A program made the translations under genes and the position numbers. Shown piece by piece: positions 10,773 to 22,619 of a stretch of 64,000 nt of DNA. The notes below the pieces were generated by a model that saw only the letters and a program-made list of their open reading frames with translations, made no database searches and was not told the origin of the DNA. Position 1 is the first letter of the stretch, and every line of letters begins with the position of its first letter. The DNA lies in NCBI GenBank assembly GCA_036023115.1, contig JAYKKT010000088.1, forward strand, positions 929,001-993,000. Reading direction: 5' to 3'. This stretch comes from Brasenia schreberi (lineage: Eukaryota; Streptophyta; Magnoliopsida; Nymphaeales; Cabombaceae).

Positions 10773-11754
10773 AAAAAAAAAGGGGGTTGGCAGGGTAAAG
10801 ACGCCCCATTATGAAAATAAAAGTAGTTGATGCACACGTCCCTTTGTTTGTTTGGTCGTTAGCGTGTGGGAACCTTGCGAGAGAATCCACGTAGAATCTG
10901 AGTCAGAGTGAGTCACACCCACCACTTGCCTGCCTCTTTCTGTGGGTCTCTGTCTTCCCTTTCTGACTCCCGCCAACCACGACGAACTGAACCCTCAAGA
11001 AAACTCTTCTACCTTTTTTCTGTTATTTTTTTGACAGTACAAAGCCTCTTTTATTGAAAAGTCCGTCCAATCATTTATTTATTCGACAGTCTTACTAATT
11101 TGATAAACTATTTGTTCGGATTAATAAAAAATATTTAAATTTTAAATTTTAAATTTTAAATAAAATATTAGAATTGACGGTATGAATAGTTTCTGGTTTC
11201 AAGTAGGGTTTTGATTTCAGTTAAGCCTTCGAAAGATCCAAATAGGAGTAGGTCAAACCAGACCCGAAACCATAACTGAACGGTCCTGATTTGATTGAAC
11301 AGCTGTTCGAGATCATCAGGCCGGACCCGGATCCAATCAGTGCCCGAATTATGTCATTTCGCTGACGTGGCATGAAGCGGGTGGGCCCAGTTTTTGCTCA
11401 TGGTAGGTTGGCTGCCTTTGCAAGTCCACCCTTGATGACGTGGATTCGGGCCAACTTTTTACACCTTGACTTGAATGATCTCGCACTGTTGTTTGAATTC
11501 GTCGTAGGGTATACATGATTTAAACAGCTTCGTATAACGTATACCTCATTATAATACGTGATATTAAAAATTATATTATGATTTTTTGGTTTAACTCGGT
11601 TTGTACCGTTATAGTCAATGATTTTGATCAAAATTAGCCGGTCGAGCTGCTTAGGGTGAGGAAACTAAGTAAATTTATTTGCTACAAACACAACCGTAGG
11701 TTGTAACTTTGGTCGACTTTGCGGACGCTTGCCTTGGCTCAACGTAGGTTAAAA
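10773..11754. other. Intergenic, no gene recognised
   Basis: No recognisable coding exon. A (TTTTAAA)n-like run lies near 11135-11160. Short open frames here show no family motifs. Confidence 0.5.
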
Positions 11755-12560
11755 TGGTCGGTTCTTAGTTGGCCCAGTGGTTCCAACCAAAACCAAACTG
11801 GTTCATAAACCAACTGAATTTAGAATCACAACAACAACAACTAAGCCTTTTTCTATAGATTCTTTGTTTTCACATATCCCGTGTCATGTTAGCAATTAAC
11901 TCACAATAAACTAAATCATTTTTTATTGTTTCTTTTCAACACCTTTGTGGTAGTCTTCTATTTCTTTTAATACCTTCAAAATCTAGTTTTTTTATACCTT
12001 CTTTCATGTTCTTCTTTTGATCTTCTTATCATATGTCCAAATAATCTTAAACAACATTCTCTCATTTTATCCTCTATTGGTGTCACTCCTAATTTGTTTC
12101 TAATAACCTCATTATGTATACAGTCTTTTCTTGTATGAACACTCATCCATCTCAACATCTTCATTTTTGTCACTTACATCTTTTGTACATGTTGAAGATT
12201 AACTGCCCAACACACAGGACCATAAAACATAACATGTTTAATTGTTGCTCTATAATATTTACCTTTTAACTTTAATGATATTTTCTTATCACAAAGAATA
12301 CCTGATGATCCTCTCCATTTTAACCAATCAGCATTAATTGTATGCGTAACATCTCTATCAATTCTTCCATCGCTCTCAAAAATTGAACCTAAGATCACAA
12401 CCACACCGAAAATTGAAGACCAGCCCAGTTTCATCTCTTATAAAACCAGAACCACGCCCACAATAATTCGGTTAGAGTTGAGGTTCCAGACTAACCCAAA
12501 CCAATGGTTTCAAACTACTAGTTATGGTTTACTCGGAGCCGGACATGTCTAGGTTTGCAG
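11755..12560. mobile_element. GAACCGG/TAGACATG-type element interrupted by a LINE
   Basis: The outer parts (about 11755-11824 and 12402-12560) are rich in GGTTC/GAACC words and end with GGACATGTCTAG, the terminal motif of a family seen best at 36105-36434. LINE copy B sits between the two parts, so the insertion order is element first, LINE second. The left terminus is not clearly defined. Confidence 0.4.
11833..12393 (-). mobile_element. RTE-like LINE 3' fragment, copy B
   Basis: The minus strand carries FYGPVCWAVNLQHVQK, then [26 protein letters not shown] and the family 3' end with AAGGCTTAGTTGTTGTTG. Several stops and a frameshift break the frame. ATCACAAC flanks it (11825-11832 and 12394-12401), a plausible target-site duplication. 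Confidence 0.85.
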
Positions 12561-13639
12561 CTGGTTGTGCCGGTCAGTGAACCTATTTCTCAATGACTAC
12601 GACACAAACCAAATGGTATGTCGATTTTTAACATAATTTTATCTGAGCTATTAGGTGATTTTTGATAGATAAGGTAGAATTTTATTCAAGTTGCAAGAAG
12701 GTTCAAAAATATCGAAAAATGACCATATGTTTAAGGATAGTTTTAGAGGTCATGTTGGGATGGTAATTCCTACCTATTCCGTTCGGCGCACTGCACCAAT
12801 ATATATATATATATATATATATATTTCATATGACAGGTATCCCTTGTTCCTGTTATCCCGGTTCTACTTTCGGCTGGTTCTTGGGATGATTAATTTTGTG
12901 GAAAGGAGCCAACAAACATCGTGTTTGTCACATGATGAGACTCTTATATAACAAGAAATGTTTTTTTATTAGCATCATTCTCGATTGTTCATCAATAACG
13001 ACAAATGATTATGACTTGAGAGTATGATACTTTTACAACATCTTGTCACTTTTTAATATATATATATATATATAGAGAGAGAGAATTTAATCCATGCACA
13101 CATTCATAGATGCTTAAACAATCTCAAAGATTTTAATTTTCGATCGATGAAATCGGTGATTGAAATTCAAAATTTAAGAATAAAAAATACCTTATTATTT
13201 TTTGTAGGTACAATAAATGCACTTAGTGTTATTTACCTTTTAACTTAAAAATCTTAATTGTTGGTCTTAAAGATGAAATGATAAAAAAAATTAAGATTAG
13301 AACTCGGATGAATGTGTACATAAACTATTCTCTCTCTCTCTATAAATATATATATGGTTTGGAGATATGCAATTATCACAACTTCTTACTTTTATGATTG
13401 AAAAGCTCATGTCTCCTGCATGTTCCCATTGTCGTGCTTGCTGCCCTTTCATTATTTCAAAGAGTCAAGCACCAAACTAAATTACATAAATGCGGCTCAC
13501 AAACTTCCATTGAGTTGCCGTAGAACTTGAAGAATGAGGTTTTTTATATATTAATTTATAGCCTTCCCAAGTAACATGAAAAATCCACGTGCGGCAGAAT
13601 GTATTCACTAGATTCCTAATAGTATATTATACGTACTGG
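12561..13639. other. Intergenic with short AT microsatellites
   Basis: (TA)n tracts lie at about 12799-12824 and 13059-13075, the latter followed by GAGAGAG. The segments around these tracts resemble AT-tract-associated sequence elsewhere in the window. No gene is recognised. Confidence 0.5.
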
Positions 13640-13845
13640 TGTACATTATTTTTTTGCTAACCACCAGAGTGTAGTGGTATACTGTCTAATCAAAGGCCGA
13701 CTGAAATACGTCGGCCGGACTTCAAACCAACCTCATTATTCAATAATCTAAGCTTGGTATTAGATTCTAAGGGTTGCGCCCACCGGTGTTCGAACCCCTG
13801 ACTGCCCATCTAGCAGTTAGAGGCTCTTTCTGTGCCGCTTCGATG
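13640..13845 (-). repeat. SINE-like element
   Basis: The minus strand has a strong B-box-like GGGGTTCGAACACC preceded by CTAACTGCTAGATGGGCAG as an A-box-like region, then about 150 bp of body. This layout fits a tRNA-derived SINE. Target-site duplications were not identified. Confidence 0.5.
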
Positions 13846-13999
13846 TATGCATTTTTTGTATTTGTTATTTTTATGGGCATTTTAAATTGAATTTTCTCAG
13901 TTTTGAGAAAAAAATCGAACTGCACACGGAACCATCCCGCGGGTTCCAAGTGATTTTTTCTGTTTCAATTTTAAGCATCATCTTAACTTTTGAATGAAT

Positions 14000-14890
14000 C
14001 TAGAACGAGACCGGGTCGAAGGTGGAATCCAGACCCAGAAGGGGTGGTTCAGTTCGGATCCAATTCCAGATTTTGGTGAAAGTAGAAAATGCCAGTTTGG
14101 AACCAGTGGTCCCCGGTTTGCCCGGAACCGAACAGGTCTACTTGCAACTCAGTAGGAATCCATTTCCGAACTGTTTGCTTCCGCAAGATGCTTATACTTG
14201 CAACACAGAACAATTCATGGCAGTCTACTTGGTGCTTTTCTTTTATTGTTTGCATTTTATGCAACACGATTAGGAATGAAGCAAGGCAAACCTCTAGGTT
14301 AACTTAGGTACGATCTGTCTGCGTCCAGATCATTTCCAACTATGATAATTCAGCGAAACTTGGTTAACTCTAGACATGGTTAGTTCGAGAAAAAACCGGT
14401 GGTTTCGGTTCGCGAAGAGCCTCAAACAGTAACTGAACCGGTTCCAGAACGGTTCCAGTTAAGGTTCTATAACTGGTGATTTGGGCTAAATTTCAAACCC
14501 GGTTTAGGGCTGTTCTGGGTCCAGTTAATAATACATGTAAGGAGAAGCAAAACAAATGAAAAGGTTCGGATTTCAAAGATAATCTGAGTGGCCAGGCTGA
14601 CCATTGGCCTGGCTCATTCAGTCACAGGTTAAGTAGATGAGTATTAGTTTCAAAATGCATGAATATATTTTGAAGTTCAAAATACATGGAACCTGAGTTC
14701 TGGTTCCGGTTGGAACCACTAGTTTCAAACTACTGAACCCAAAATAGCTTGCAGTTCCATTTCCAGTGTGGTTTGCCAAGCACCTAAACTGGTGCTAAAC
14801 CAGTGGGTCCTCTGCTGGGTTTCAGCTTTGGTTACGGGTCAACCTGGTTTGGTTACAGGTTGAACCGAACCTTAAATCCACATCAACCTC
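14000..14890. repeat. GAACCGG-rich repeat block
   Basis: Dense, diverged words of the type GGTTCCGGTTC and AACCGGTTCC, with TAGACATGG at about 14370, mark members of the family seen at 36.1 kb. Individual element limits cannot be set by eye. Two overlapping open frames at 14.02-14.31 kb show no protein similarity I recognise. Confidence 0.5.
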
Positions 14891-14911
14891 ATCAATATTG
14901 CGTTTAAGGGA

Positions 14912-15018
14912 ACTTTTTTTTCTACGATGAGGAAGACGAAGTCATATGGACATGCCAGGCATCGAATTCGTGACCTTCAACTTGTGAGTCAACGACCTAG
15001 CCAGGTGAGCTATTGCTT
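14912..15018 (-). repeat. SINE-like element
   Basis: The minus strand reads ATAGCTCACCTGGCTAGG (A-box-like) and then GGTCACGAATTCGATGCC (B-box-like), followed by a short body ending in an A-rich tract. It closely resembles the units at 36.5 kb and 61.2 kb. Confidence 0.6.
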
Positions 15019-15270
15019 ATTGTGCTGCATTTGAAGGAACGATTAGTTGTGTTGGCTACCGATACACAAAGACTCAACTTTTCTGCCGGATTTAATTCGA
15101 ATCCAGTATATCCGATCCAATGAAATGTCTAATCAAGCTTGGGGGATGAATCAGATCGGTTCTACGGAAAAGCTCTAACCCGAACTGATCTGGATTCTTA
15201 CACCGACTTTGAATTTGAATCGCCGGTCGATCTGAGTTGGTGGAACTTCGACGCAAAGTTTACAAAAACT

Positions 15271-15271
<1 letters not shown>

Positions 15272-15310
<39 letters not shown>
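15272..15310 (+). repeat. (CT)n microsatellite
   Basis: About 38 bp of CT repeats. CT tracts of this kind are frequent in plant 5' UTRs, which supports a possible transcript start just downstream. Confidence 0.95.
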
Positions 15311-15313
<3 letters not shown>

Positions 15314-15471
15314 CGAGGTACCCGGCGAGGACTATCGGTAGTCGTAATATTTTATCGAGAAGAAGGCGGGAAAATTCTATGTTCTTTGACCCGAAATTGT
15401 AGGATGAATCCATTGATCGCGAAGCGACGCCATCATTTTCTCAGGAAGACCAAAAACTTGGTTCCGCTTCA

Positions 15472-18400
15472 ATGATCGGGCTTTTTGAGTTTATGGGAAG
15501 TGCTGAGACAGAAATTGTGTCCATCCCTGATCATTTTACAATCTGGTTAGACCCTCTCTGTGTGAATTGAAGAGGAACGATTCTGTCGGTTCCTATGTTC
15601 TCTCGCGCCTAATGTCAACGTTAGGATTCGAGAGTTTGGAATCTAGAGAGGTCATGTTGCTTAATTCTAAGGATCTGCAGATAAACTGTATTTTCATCAA
15701 TTGTCTCTGATTCATCCATCTCAATGGTTCCCTAAGGTTAACGAGTTTTCCGATGATTTGGTTGGACTTTTAGGGTGCTTCAGTTCATTAGGTGTTCGCC
15801 CGTTTATTTAGCGTCATCGCAAAGGAATTTGGACGCATTCGTCGTTCTGTTGACGGATGATCATGAAAATTTGACAATCTAGAGAGGTCACTTTTCTTGA
15901 ATCCAATGATGTGTAACTGAACTCCGTATTACAGTTATGTCTGATTCAACCATCTCGATGGTTGCCTAAGATGAATGAGTTCGTCTGTGATTTGATGGGA
16001 TTTTTAGGGCGTTTCAGTTGCATGTGTTTATGCATCTATTGAGTGCCATGGGTGAAGGAGATGGACGTCTTTTGCCATTCTGTTGACCGATGATCGTGAG
16101 AAAATTTCAATCTGGAGAGATTGTGTTACTTAGACCCAAGGATCTGTAGATAAAAAGCCATTTTTCACAATCAGTTATATCTAATTCAGCCATCTCAACC
16201 ATGAGAGAAACAGTTTGGACGCGTTCAATGTTCTGTTGAGTCCTGTATTTCATGGTGATGAGGATTGTTAAACCTTCTAGTGAGGGTCTCCGGTACTCTC
16301 TCTTTTAGGAAGTTTTTTCTTCAGCATCCTCTAGATCTTTCTCATGATCATGTATTATCTCTACTTTTTCATTGTTTTTCTACGGATCTCACCTGGTTTT
16401 TCTAGATATTTTGATTTAAACGAAGATAATTTGTAGATAAGTTGATAGGCAGAGACACCTGAAGCACTTTTATTTTTCCGAGAAATTGAAAAATGTTTTG
16501 AATGCAGTTGTAGTTGTGAGTAGATAAGTGTTCTTTAGTTTGAAGAGTTGCTTGTAGAGGAAGTGTTGCTCCAATGACCGTCTGGGTTGGTGATGCAGTC
16601 CGAGCAATTGCTTTTGAGGTAGAATGTTCTTCTTTCAGGTGCAACTTCTGACATTTGACTATTTATGTTTATTGATAAGTGATATTTTGGACAATTATAA
16701 TTTGAGTAAATTATTAATTTTTAAACTTTATGTAAATTTTTGATGTTATTTAATTATTAGTGGTAATTTGTTTTATATGGACCAGTTCAATTGATTTTAA
16801 TAACTGATTTAAATGTATATTGATTTAAATGAATATTTTTGTACATTAATTTATAGAATGGAGCCACTTGAAACACTTACATTTTTTTCGAGAATTCTGA
16901 AAATGTGTCGAACTTTAAATTGGTTTCATTTGTGGCTGTTGTTGGATAATAAATCTCAGGCTCAAGGGTTTGCTTGCGAAGCTGGTGTTGCCCCTGTTGT
17001 CAAGTTGGGTTGGTGATGCCGCTTGGGCAATTACTTTGGAGGTGGAATTCCTATCACTTATACACAGCCGGTGTCTTATTGTTTTGGCCATTTATCTATA
17101 TTGTTTTAATTTTAGTTTCGAATCATGTTATAGTGTTATGAAAATTTAGAAAAGTCTGTGGTCTTTGTTCATTTTAATTGTTTTGACTCTTGTCTTACTA
17201 CGTTACACTTGTAGACAACCAATTTTTCATGGAAGGCTTATTTACTTGATTTTGGCGATCGTTTAATTAAGTTATTTGGTAGTAAAAATGATGTTTCGTA
17301 GATTTATAATTTGAGTGAATGATTTATTTATTTTTGATGGCTTTTATTAAGTTTCTATAATATTTATGGAGTTAGATAATTATTGGTGGTATGTGAACCA
17401 GTTAAATTGATTAACCGTTGTTTAGAAAACATGTTGATTTAAATGATGATATTTTGCTCATAAGTTGGTAGAATGGAGGCGTTTAAATTTTTGTACTCTT
17501 GAGAATTTGGAATTTGTGCTGAACTGTTAATTAAGTGGCAGTTGTGTCAGTAATTAGATAAGTATTCTTTGGTTCAAAGAGTTGCTTGCAAAGCGGGTGA
17601 TGCCCCCATTGCCCGATTTGGTTAGTGACGCCACCTGAGCAATTGCTTTTGAGATTGCTTTTGAGGTGGAATGTTCATCTATGAGATTCAACTTATGTTA
17701 TAGAGTTCGAGCATTTATGTTTATTGGCAAGTGATATTTTGTAACCTTAGCATTTGCGTAGCTGATTCACTTTTTTGATATCTTAAAAGCTTCTGCTATT
17801 GTTATTTAGTTATTGGTATTGATTTTTTCAAACCAGTTCAATTAATTGCAATAACTTATTTATATGTATGTTAATCTAAACGTTGTTATTTCTCCTATAA
17901 GTTGATAGGACGGACCCGTTTTGAACTCTATTATATCTTTTTGGGAATTTGAAAATTGTTTCGAGCTTTTAATTAAGTAGCAGTTGCAGATGTGACTAGA
18001 GAAGTGTTCTTTAGCTCAAAGAGTTGCTTGTAGAGCAGGTGTTGCCCAAATGACCGTTTGGGTTATTATGCCGCCCGAGCAATTGCTTTTGAGGTAGAAT
18101 ATTCTTCTTTCTGGTGCAACTTATGACATTTGACTATTTATGATTATTGATAATTGATATTTTGGGAAATTTTAATTTGAGTAAGTTATTATTTTTAAAT
18201 TTTATGTTATTTTTATGATGTTATTTAATTATTAGTGGTAATTTCTTTTATATGGATCAGTTCATTGATTTTAATAACTGATTTAAATGAAGATTTTTGT
18301 ACATTAATTTATAGAATGGAGCCACTTGAAACACTTATATTCTTTTCGGGAATTTGGAAAATGTGTCGATAAAAGGTGAAATATTGCCTCTCATCTCATG

Positions 18401-18949
18401 CTTTGAGACGAGATAGAGCTCCAAAATGAATGTTAGTGATTTTGGCTGTTTGGATAATCAACATTAACTATCTCGTGTGTGGTTGGGAAAAGGTGCAATA
18501 TTGCCTCTCATGTTTTAACATAAGAATAATATTGTCCCTGTTGTCAGTTTGGGGTTCAATATTATGCTTGATGTTACTTTCCATTACAAAAATGTACACT
18601 TTTACTTATTTTAACCAAAATAAAAAATATCTTTTTCCTCAGTTGCCCTTTAACATTGTCATGCTTTTGCCACACGTTTTGTATACTTGGATGCTGCAGT
18701 TTTGTCTTTGCTGCATGTTTTGACTGGGATAGTAGTGGTTATGATCTGTAAATTTTAATGCAGAAGCTGTGTTTTTATATCACCAGTGGTATTTACTTCT
18801 TGGTTGAGTAGATATTAATTTTTCCTAGGTACCTGAATTCGAAGGGCGGATATAAGATTAGAGGTACTTCCCACTTAGAGCGGTTAAAGGCTCGTGGCAG
18901 ATTTTCTCACTACACGATTGAAGTCTCCGATCCATTGGATGTGGTATAG
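15472..18949 (+). CDS. Candidate two-exon small protein, function unknown
   Basis: Exon 1 (15472-15545) starts MIGLFEFMGSAETEIVSIP and ends at a GT donor leaving two bases. Exon 2 (18829-18949) follows the acceptor TTTTTCCTAG and continues in phase as YLNSKGGYKIRGTSHLERL, then ARGRFSHYTIEVSDPLDVV and a stop, giving 64 aa. Phase agreement and a charged, balanced composition in exon 2 favour coding. Against it are the 3.3 kb intron, a weak donor and no recognised family. A 23-codon upstream frame beginning MNPLIAKRRH overlaps the start. The CT tract lies about 160 bp upstream. It could equally be a non-coding transcript or a relic exon. The intron holds two tandem arrays. Confidence 0.2.
15600..16250. 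repeat. Diverged tandem array, about 235-bp unit, three copies
   Basis: Landmarks repeat in order three times: TCTAGAGAGGTCA-type at about 15640, 15880 and 16110; GATTCAACCATCTCGATGG-type at about 15700, 15942 and 16182; TTCTGTTGACGGATGATC-type at about 15842, 16077 and 16228. Copies are strongly diverged and none has an extended shared reading frame. Confidence 0.8.
16430..18380. repeat. Diverged tandem array, 410-610-bp units, higher-order pattern
   Basis: The landmark GAATGGAGCCACTTGAAACA (or variant) occurs at about 16440, 16857, 17471, 17910 and 18315. A core GAGTTGCTTGTAGAG...GTTGCCC...GAGCAATTGCTTTTGAGG occurs at about 16544, 16968, 17579 and 18020. Units 1-2 and 4-5 resemble each other most, sharing GACATTTGACTATTTATG and TTATTTAATTATTAGTGG, so there may be a higher-order period of about 1.47 kb. 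The core is not open in a shared frame and is not judged coding. Confidence 0.8.
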
Positions 18950-20997
18950 GGAATGCTCGACGAATAATAATGAAGAATAACGTTTGACGGCACCAAATGT
19001 AACAAAGGACATGTGGAGGTAAGAATCCCTAACCAATAATGAGGCAGAGTATCATGTAACCATTCATGGATTGGGTTTAACCTTAGCAGTCGGCTCTATG
19101 AGATCAGCTGATGGTACACTTTATTTATCTTTTCAATAGAATGAAAATGTTTTTGGTTATTCTGTTACAATAGGTTAAGCTATTTTTAAATGCTTGTTCT
19201 CAGTCAAAATGATGGGTGCTTGCTATCTATGGTAGCGGGTGTTTGTGTCTGTATGTATTTTTTTTGCATAAGCATATGAGGGGTAGATGATCAGATGTTT
19301 TGGTTTCCCTTTTTGTTATAATTGTGATGGGGCCTTGATTCAACAGTGGTGGATGTTGTTAAGATAATAGATTATGTGCAATTTCTCTGTATTCATGTGT
19401 TTCTCTGTGAGCCTGTCAAGTCAGCTTTCCTTGGCATTTATCTTTCTTGTTTCCTAGCTCAGCCATCATAGACCACAATGTGTGTGGACGAGGGTGGGAT
19501 ATAGATAACAGAAGGGTTTTTGGTTCTCCATCTTCTTGTGTTGGGTTCTACTATTTTGATTATCAAAATGGCAAAATGACATGTGGATTCATCTTTGATC
19601 ATGTGCTTGTGTGGTTGTTGCCCATGAATATGGGTTTACTTTCACCACCTTTTGTGTTCGTGTTGTTTGCATCTGCTTATCATATGCACAATTAACAGGG
19701 AGGGGACAGGGTGCTCAAGGATAGAGAATTGCAGAGTATTGTTTGACGCTTGACAACTTTAGATGATTGTGATCTTATTTTACAAGCAAATGATGCGTTC
19801 TACATATTCATGTGATTGCTTAATGCTTTGCATGAATGTGAGTGGTCAGCTTCTTGTTTTTACTGTTTCTATCTTCACTTGTAACGTTTTCTGTCCATGT
19901 ACTTGGTCTTTTCTGCATGAACATGTAACTTCTGCTTCTCTTGTTTCTGTTTTATTGAGTTCTTTATCCACCTTGGTTCTTAGTTCTTCATGGATACTGA
20001 CATGATCGAGATTCTGTCTTCTTGTTGGGGTTCTATTTAGTGTGGTAATTAGCTTGTCCAGCTTAACCAGCATGAACAAGAACAACATCGAAGAAGGATC
20101 AACCAACTTTTACGTGCTACATTGGGTGGACACGAAAAACAGAAATCTTGTGCCATGTCTGTTGTTTTTATATCGCCAGCAGTGCATCTTTTGGATTATT
20201 TCATGTTTTTGCCATAAGCAGGTCAGCTGAAATACAACCCGATTTCATGTTGTCGGGTTAGTGTGTTGTGTCTTGTATTGGCAGATCTTGTAGCAAAAGG
20301 ATTAAGTAGAGGAAGCACAACAGAGTGCCCGACAACTCATGTTGTTCCCTTGAGTAAGGCCGCATTGTATGCAGAAAAAGAGAGATGGTATGTTTAATTA
20401 TAGTGTATGAGAAAGGTGTCCGATTCGTGATCTCTATCACCAGCTTGATGGCATATCAGGCCATATATGTATATATAGAGAGAGAGATTAGTCGATGCTT
20501 ACATCTATTCATGCTCTAATCTTATTAGAGGTCTCAACCGTTTGATTTAACACTTTTTGCAAGTGGATTAAATGCTTTTTCTTTAAAGATCTCAACCATT
20601 GATGTTAATTGTTTCCTTCCAGCACTTTCGAGGCCTTCCTCTCCCTCTATTAAATGTTCATCTTTCCATTTAATCCACATGCAAATGATCAAAGATATTT
20701 TTTTATGAAATTATATATATATATATATATAATTGGATTCTGCCTACCATTGATTCTACTCATTAATGCTTGATGGATACTTTTAGAGGTATGAGTGTAG
20801 TAATAGTCTTACATACTTTTCCTCAAAAACCTTACACTTTTTAAATTATCTTCATGTCACTTAAAAGTAATGGATTATAATGGATGAGCATAATTGAAAA
20901 TGTCACTGGTATATATACACACATGCTGCTTCATACCGATCCTTTTTTGTGGTAGCTATTGTGATGTGTAGTTCTCAATTTTGCACTTTGGTGTGCA
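18950..20997. other. Intergenic or transcript tail, no gene recognised
   Basis: Moderately T-rich sequence with several short frames but no family motifs. AT-tract-associated repeats with CAACCGTTTGATT-like words lie at 20465-20900. Confidence 0.45.
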
Positions 20998-21110
20998 GGC
21001 ACCATGGCTATACCGGCTAGTCGGTCAACTCGAGAGAATCTTCAAGTTGATGGTCTGGGTATCCATGTCTGGTAAGGTGCTTCCACAACCCCTGCTTGCC
21101 AATTAAAATA
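20998..21110 (+). repeat. SINE-like repeat related to the window start
   Basis: It aligns by eye with 1-112 through CCGGCTAG, GAATCTTCAAGTTGA and a CATGTCTGGTA-type end. It lacks about 13 bp around the B-box that copy 1 retains. Confidence 0.5.
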
Positions 21111-21359
21111 AGAGAGTCCTATTCGAATTTAATCCTAGCATCAAAGTACGTCCTTAACTGAAGTAGAAGCTCAAATCTTCTCTTGCATCTTCCAACGACC
21201 TACTAATTAATATGATGAAAGTATTCTAGTATAAACAGAAATATATTGAGACCTGCAAATATTTGTTTCATCAAATAGATATCAAGGTCCATTTAGATTC
21301 GACTGTCAAAGGAAAATGTCAATTAGTTTCGGGTACGACACAATGGGTCACAAGTGCAG

Positions 21360-21545
21360 CTCAGCTCAGCGTTCTGGTTCTTACCTGTGCCAACCTTCAA
21401 ATATCTGCTCCCTCCCCAGTATACAACCATCCACCTAGTCAAACTTATAAATGTACAGGTCTCAGTATGGCGCTGTCATTTTCTGCCGTCCATCTGGAAA
21501 ATGGACGGCCAATACTCTCGCTTCCCATCTAAACTTCAAAACTAT
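21360..21545. repeat. Dispersed repeat shared with 27.4 kb, copy 1
   Basis: Words such as CCTAGTCAAACTTATAA, CAGGTC, TGGCGCTGTC and CTCGCTTCCC recur in the same order at 27385-27560 with many substitutions. Both copies are open for about 60-90 codons in some frames, but the frames differ. They are read as copies of an unnamed dispersed repeat. Confidence 0.65.
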
Positions 21546-21659
21546 CCCTTGGTTCATCTTTTCTCAGTAAAGTTCCGAAACCAAGAATCCATGGTAAAAA
21601 AATCCAATTCAGTCTTTAGCTTGAAGCCAGCTAAGACTGAACTGAGAGATATATGACTA

Positions 21660-22445
21660 TGATCCATGGATGTCCTGTCCAGATAAACAATATGGTTAAT
21701 CTGCACTACTTCTCAAACTTAAATGAAGTGAAATAATTTCAGTAGCTAAACCAAAATCAATGGAGAATCCAGAATCCAAAATTGATTCATTGGCGCACCA
21801 ACTATTTCTCTAAGATCAAGGCGGATATGAAGTATCTAGATAACATAAGTACATATATCAACTGTATAGTAGTTGATAAAGCATTTTTTTTGTTGAATTA
21901 CACCACGGGTACCTGGAAGCCCAACTAATCCTATGCAGGCCGGGTTGGCTCCCTATGGGGCTAAAGCTCTCCCTCAACTGGTTTGATCCATTCGTGTTTA
22001 GGTAAATACCCACTATCTCTTTCATTGAATGGATCATTTTCCACTAGGCAGCCTAAAACCCAAGGGTAGGACCCGAGGAATATGGTGGATATGGACTCAT
22101 GCAAAAGGAAAGATACATGAGTGAACATGTTGCTTACTAGGGGTAGGAGTGTAAGTGAGCCCAGCTACTCGAGATTGATTCGGTCATAACTCAAGCTTGA
22201 ACTTACCAATACTCGACTTGAATTCCTTTTGAGAGTAATCAAGCTTTATATATATATATATATGAAAACTGGATCCTACCCACTCCTGACGTACTCACTC
22301 ATGTCTATATATTATTTTTCAGTAGCATAAGTATAATTTGAAAAAATTAAGAGTTTTTAGAAGGAGCTCTGTTTTGTTCCTGCTTGAAGGTCTTACTTGC
22401 GCCCAAACAAGGAGCATATCTCTCGCCTCCTATAATGTGTGTGGG
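21660..22445. other. Intergenic, no gene recognised
   Basis: No coding exon recognised. A short (TA)n tract lies at about 22245-22263, followed by GGATCCTACCCACTC, words that recur beside other AT tracts in the window. Confidence 0.45.
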
Positions 22446-22590
22446 TCTTACGCACACATTGAAGGGACGGTAAACTAGGCACAAAAGCTAGATTAGCAGA
22501 AGCCCATATATATACATATCTTACGCACACATTGAAGGGACGGTAAACTAGGCACAAAAGCTAGATTAGCAGAAGCCCATATATATGTGT
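22446..22590. repeat. Perfect 73-bp tandem duplication
   Basis: A unit starting TCTTACGCACACATTGAAGG at 22446 is repeated at 22519 with essentially no difference, then runs into a TATATATGTGTG tract. The identity implies a very recent duplication. Confidence 0.95.
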
Positions 22591-22619
22591 GTGTGTGTGT
22601 GAAGAGGGAGGGAGAATGA

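Noticed and set aside
16400..17016. Short open frames inside the 410-610-bp tandem units as a repeated peptide
   Set aside because: The frame is not preserved between units and stops fall inside the conserved core.
22446..22590. CRISPR array
   Set aside because: Only two adjacent 73-bp units without spacers, in a plant nuclear context.
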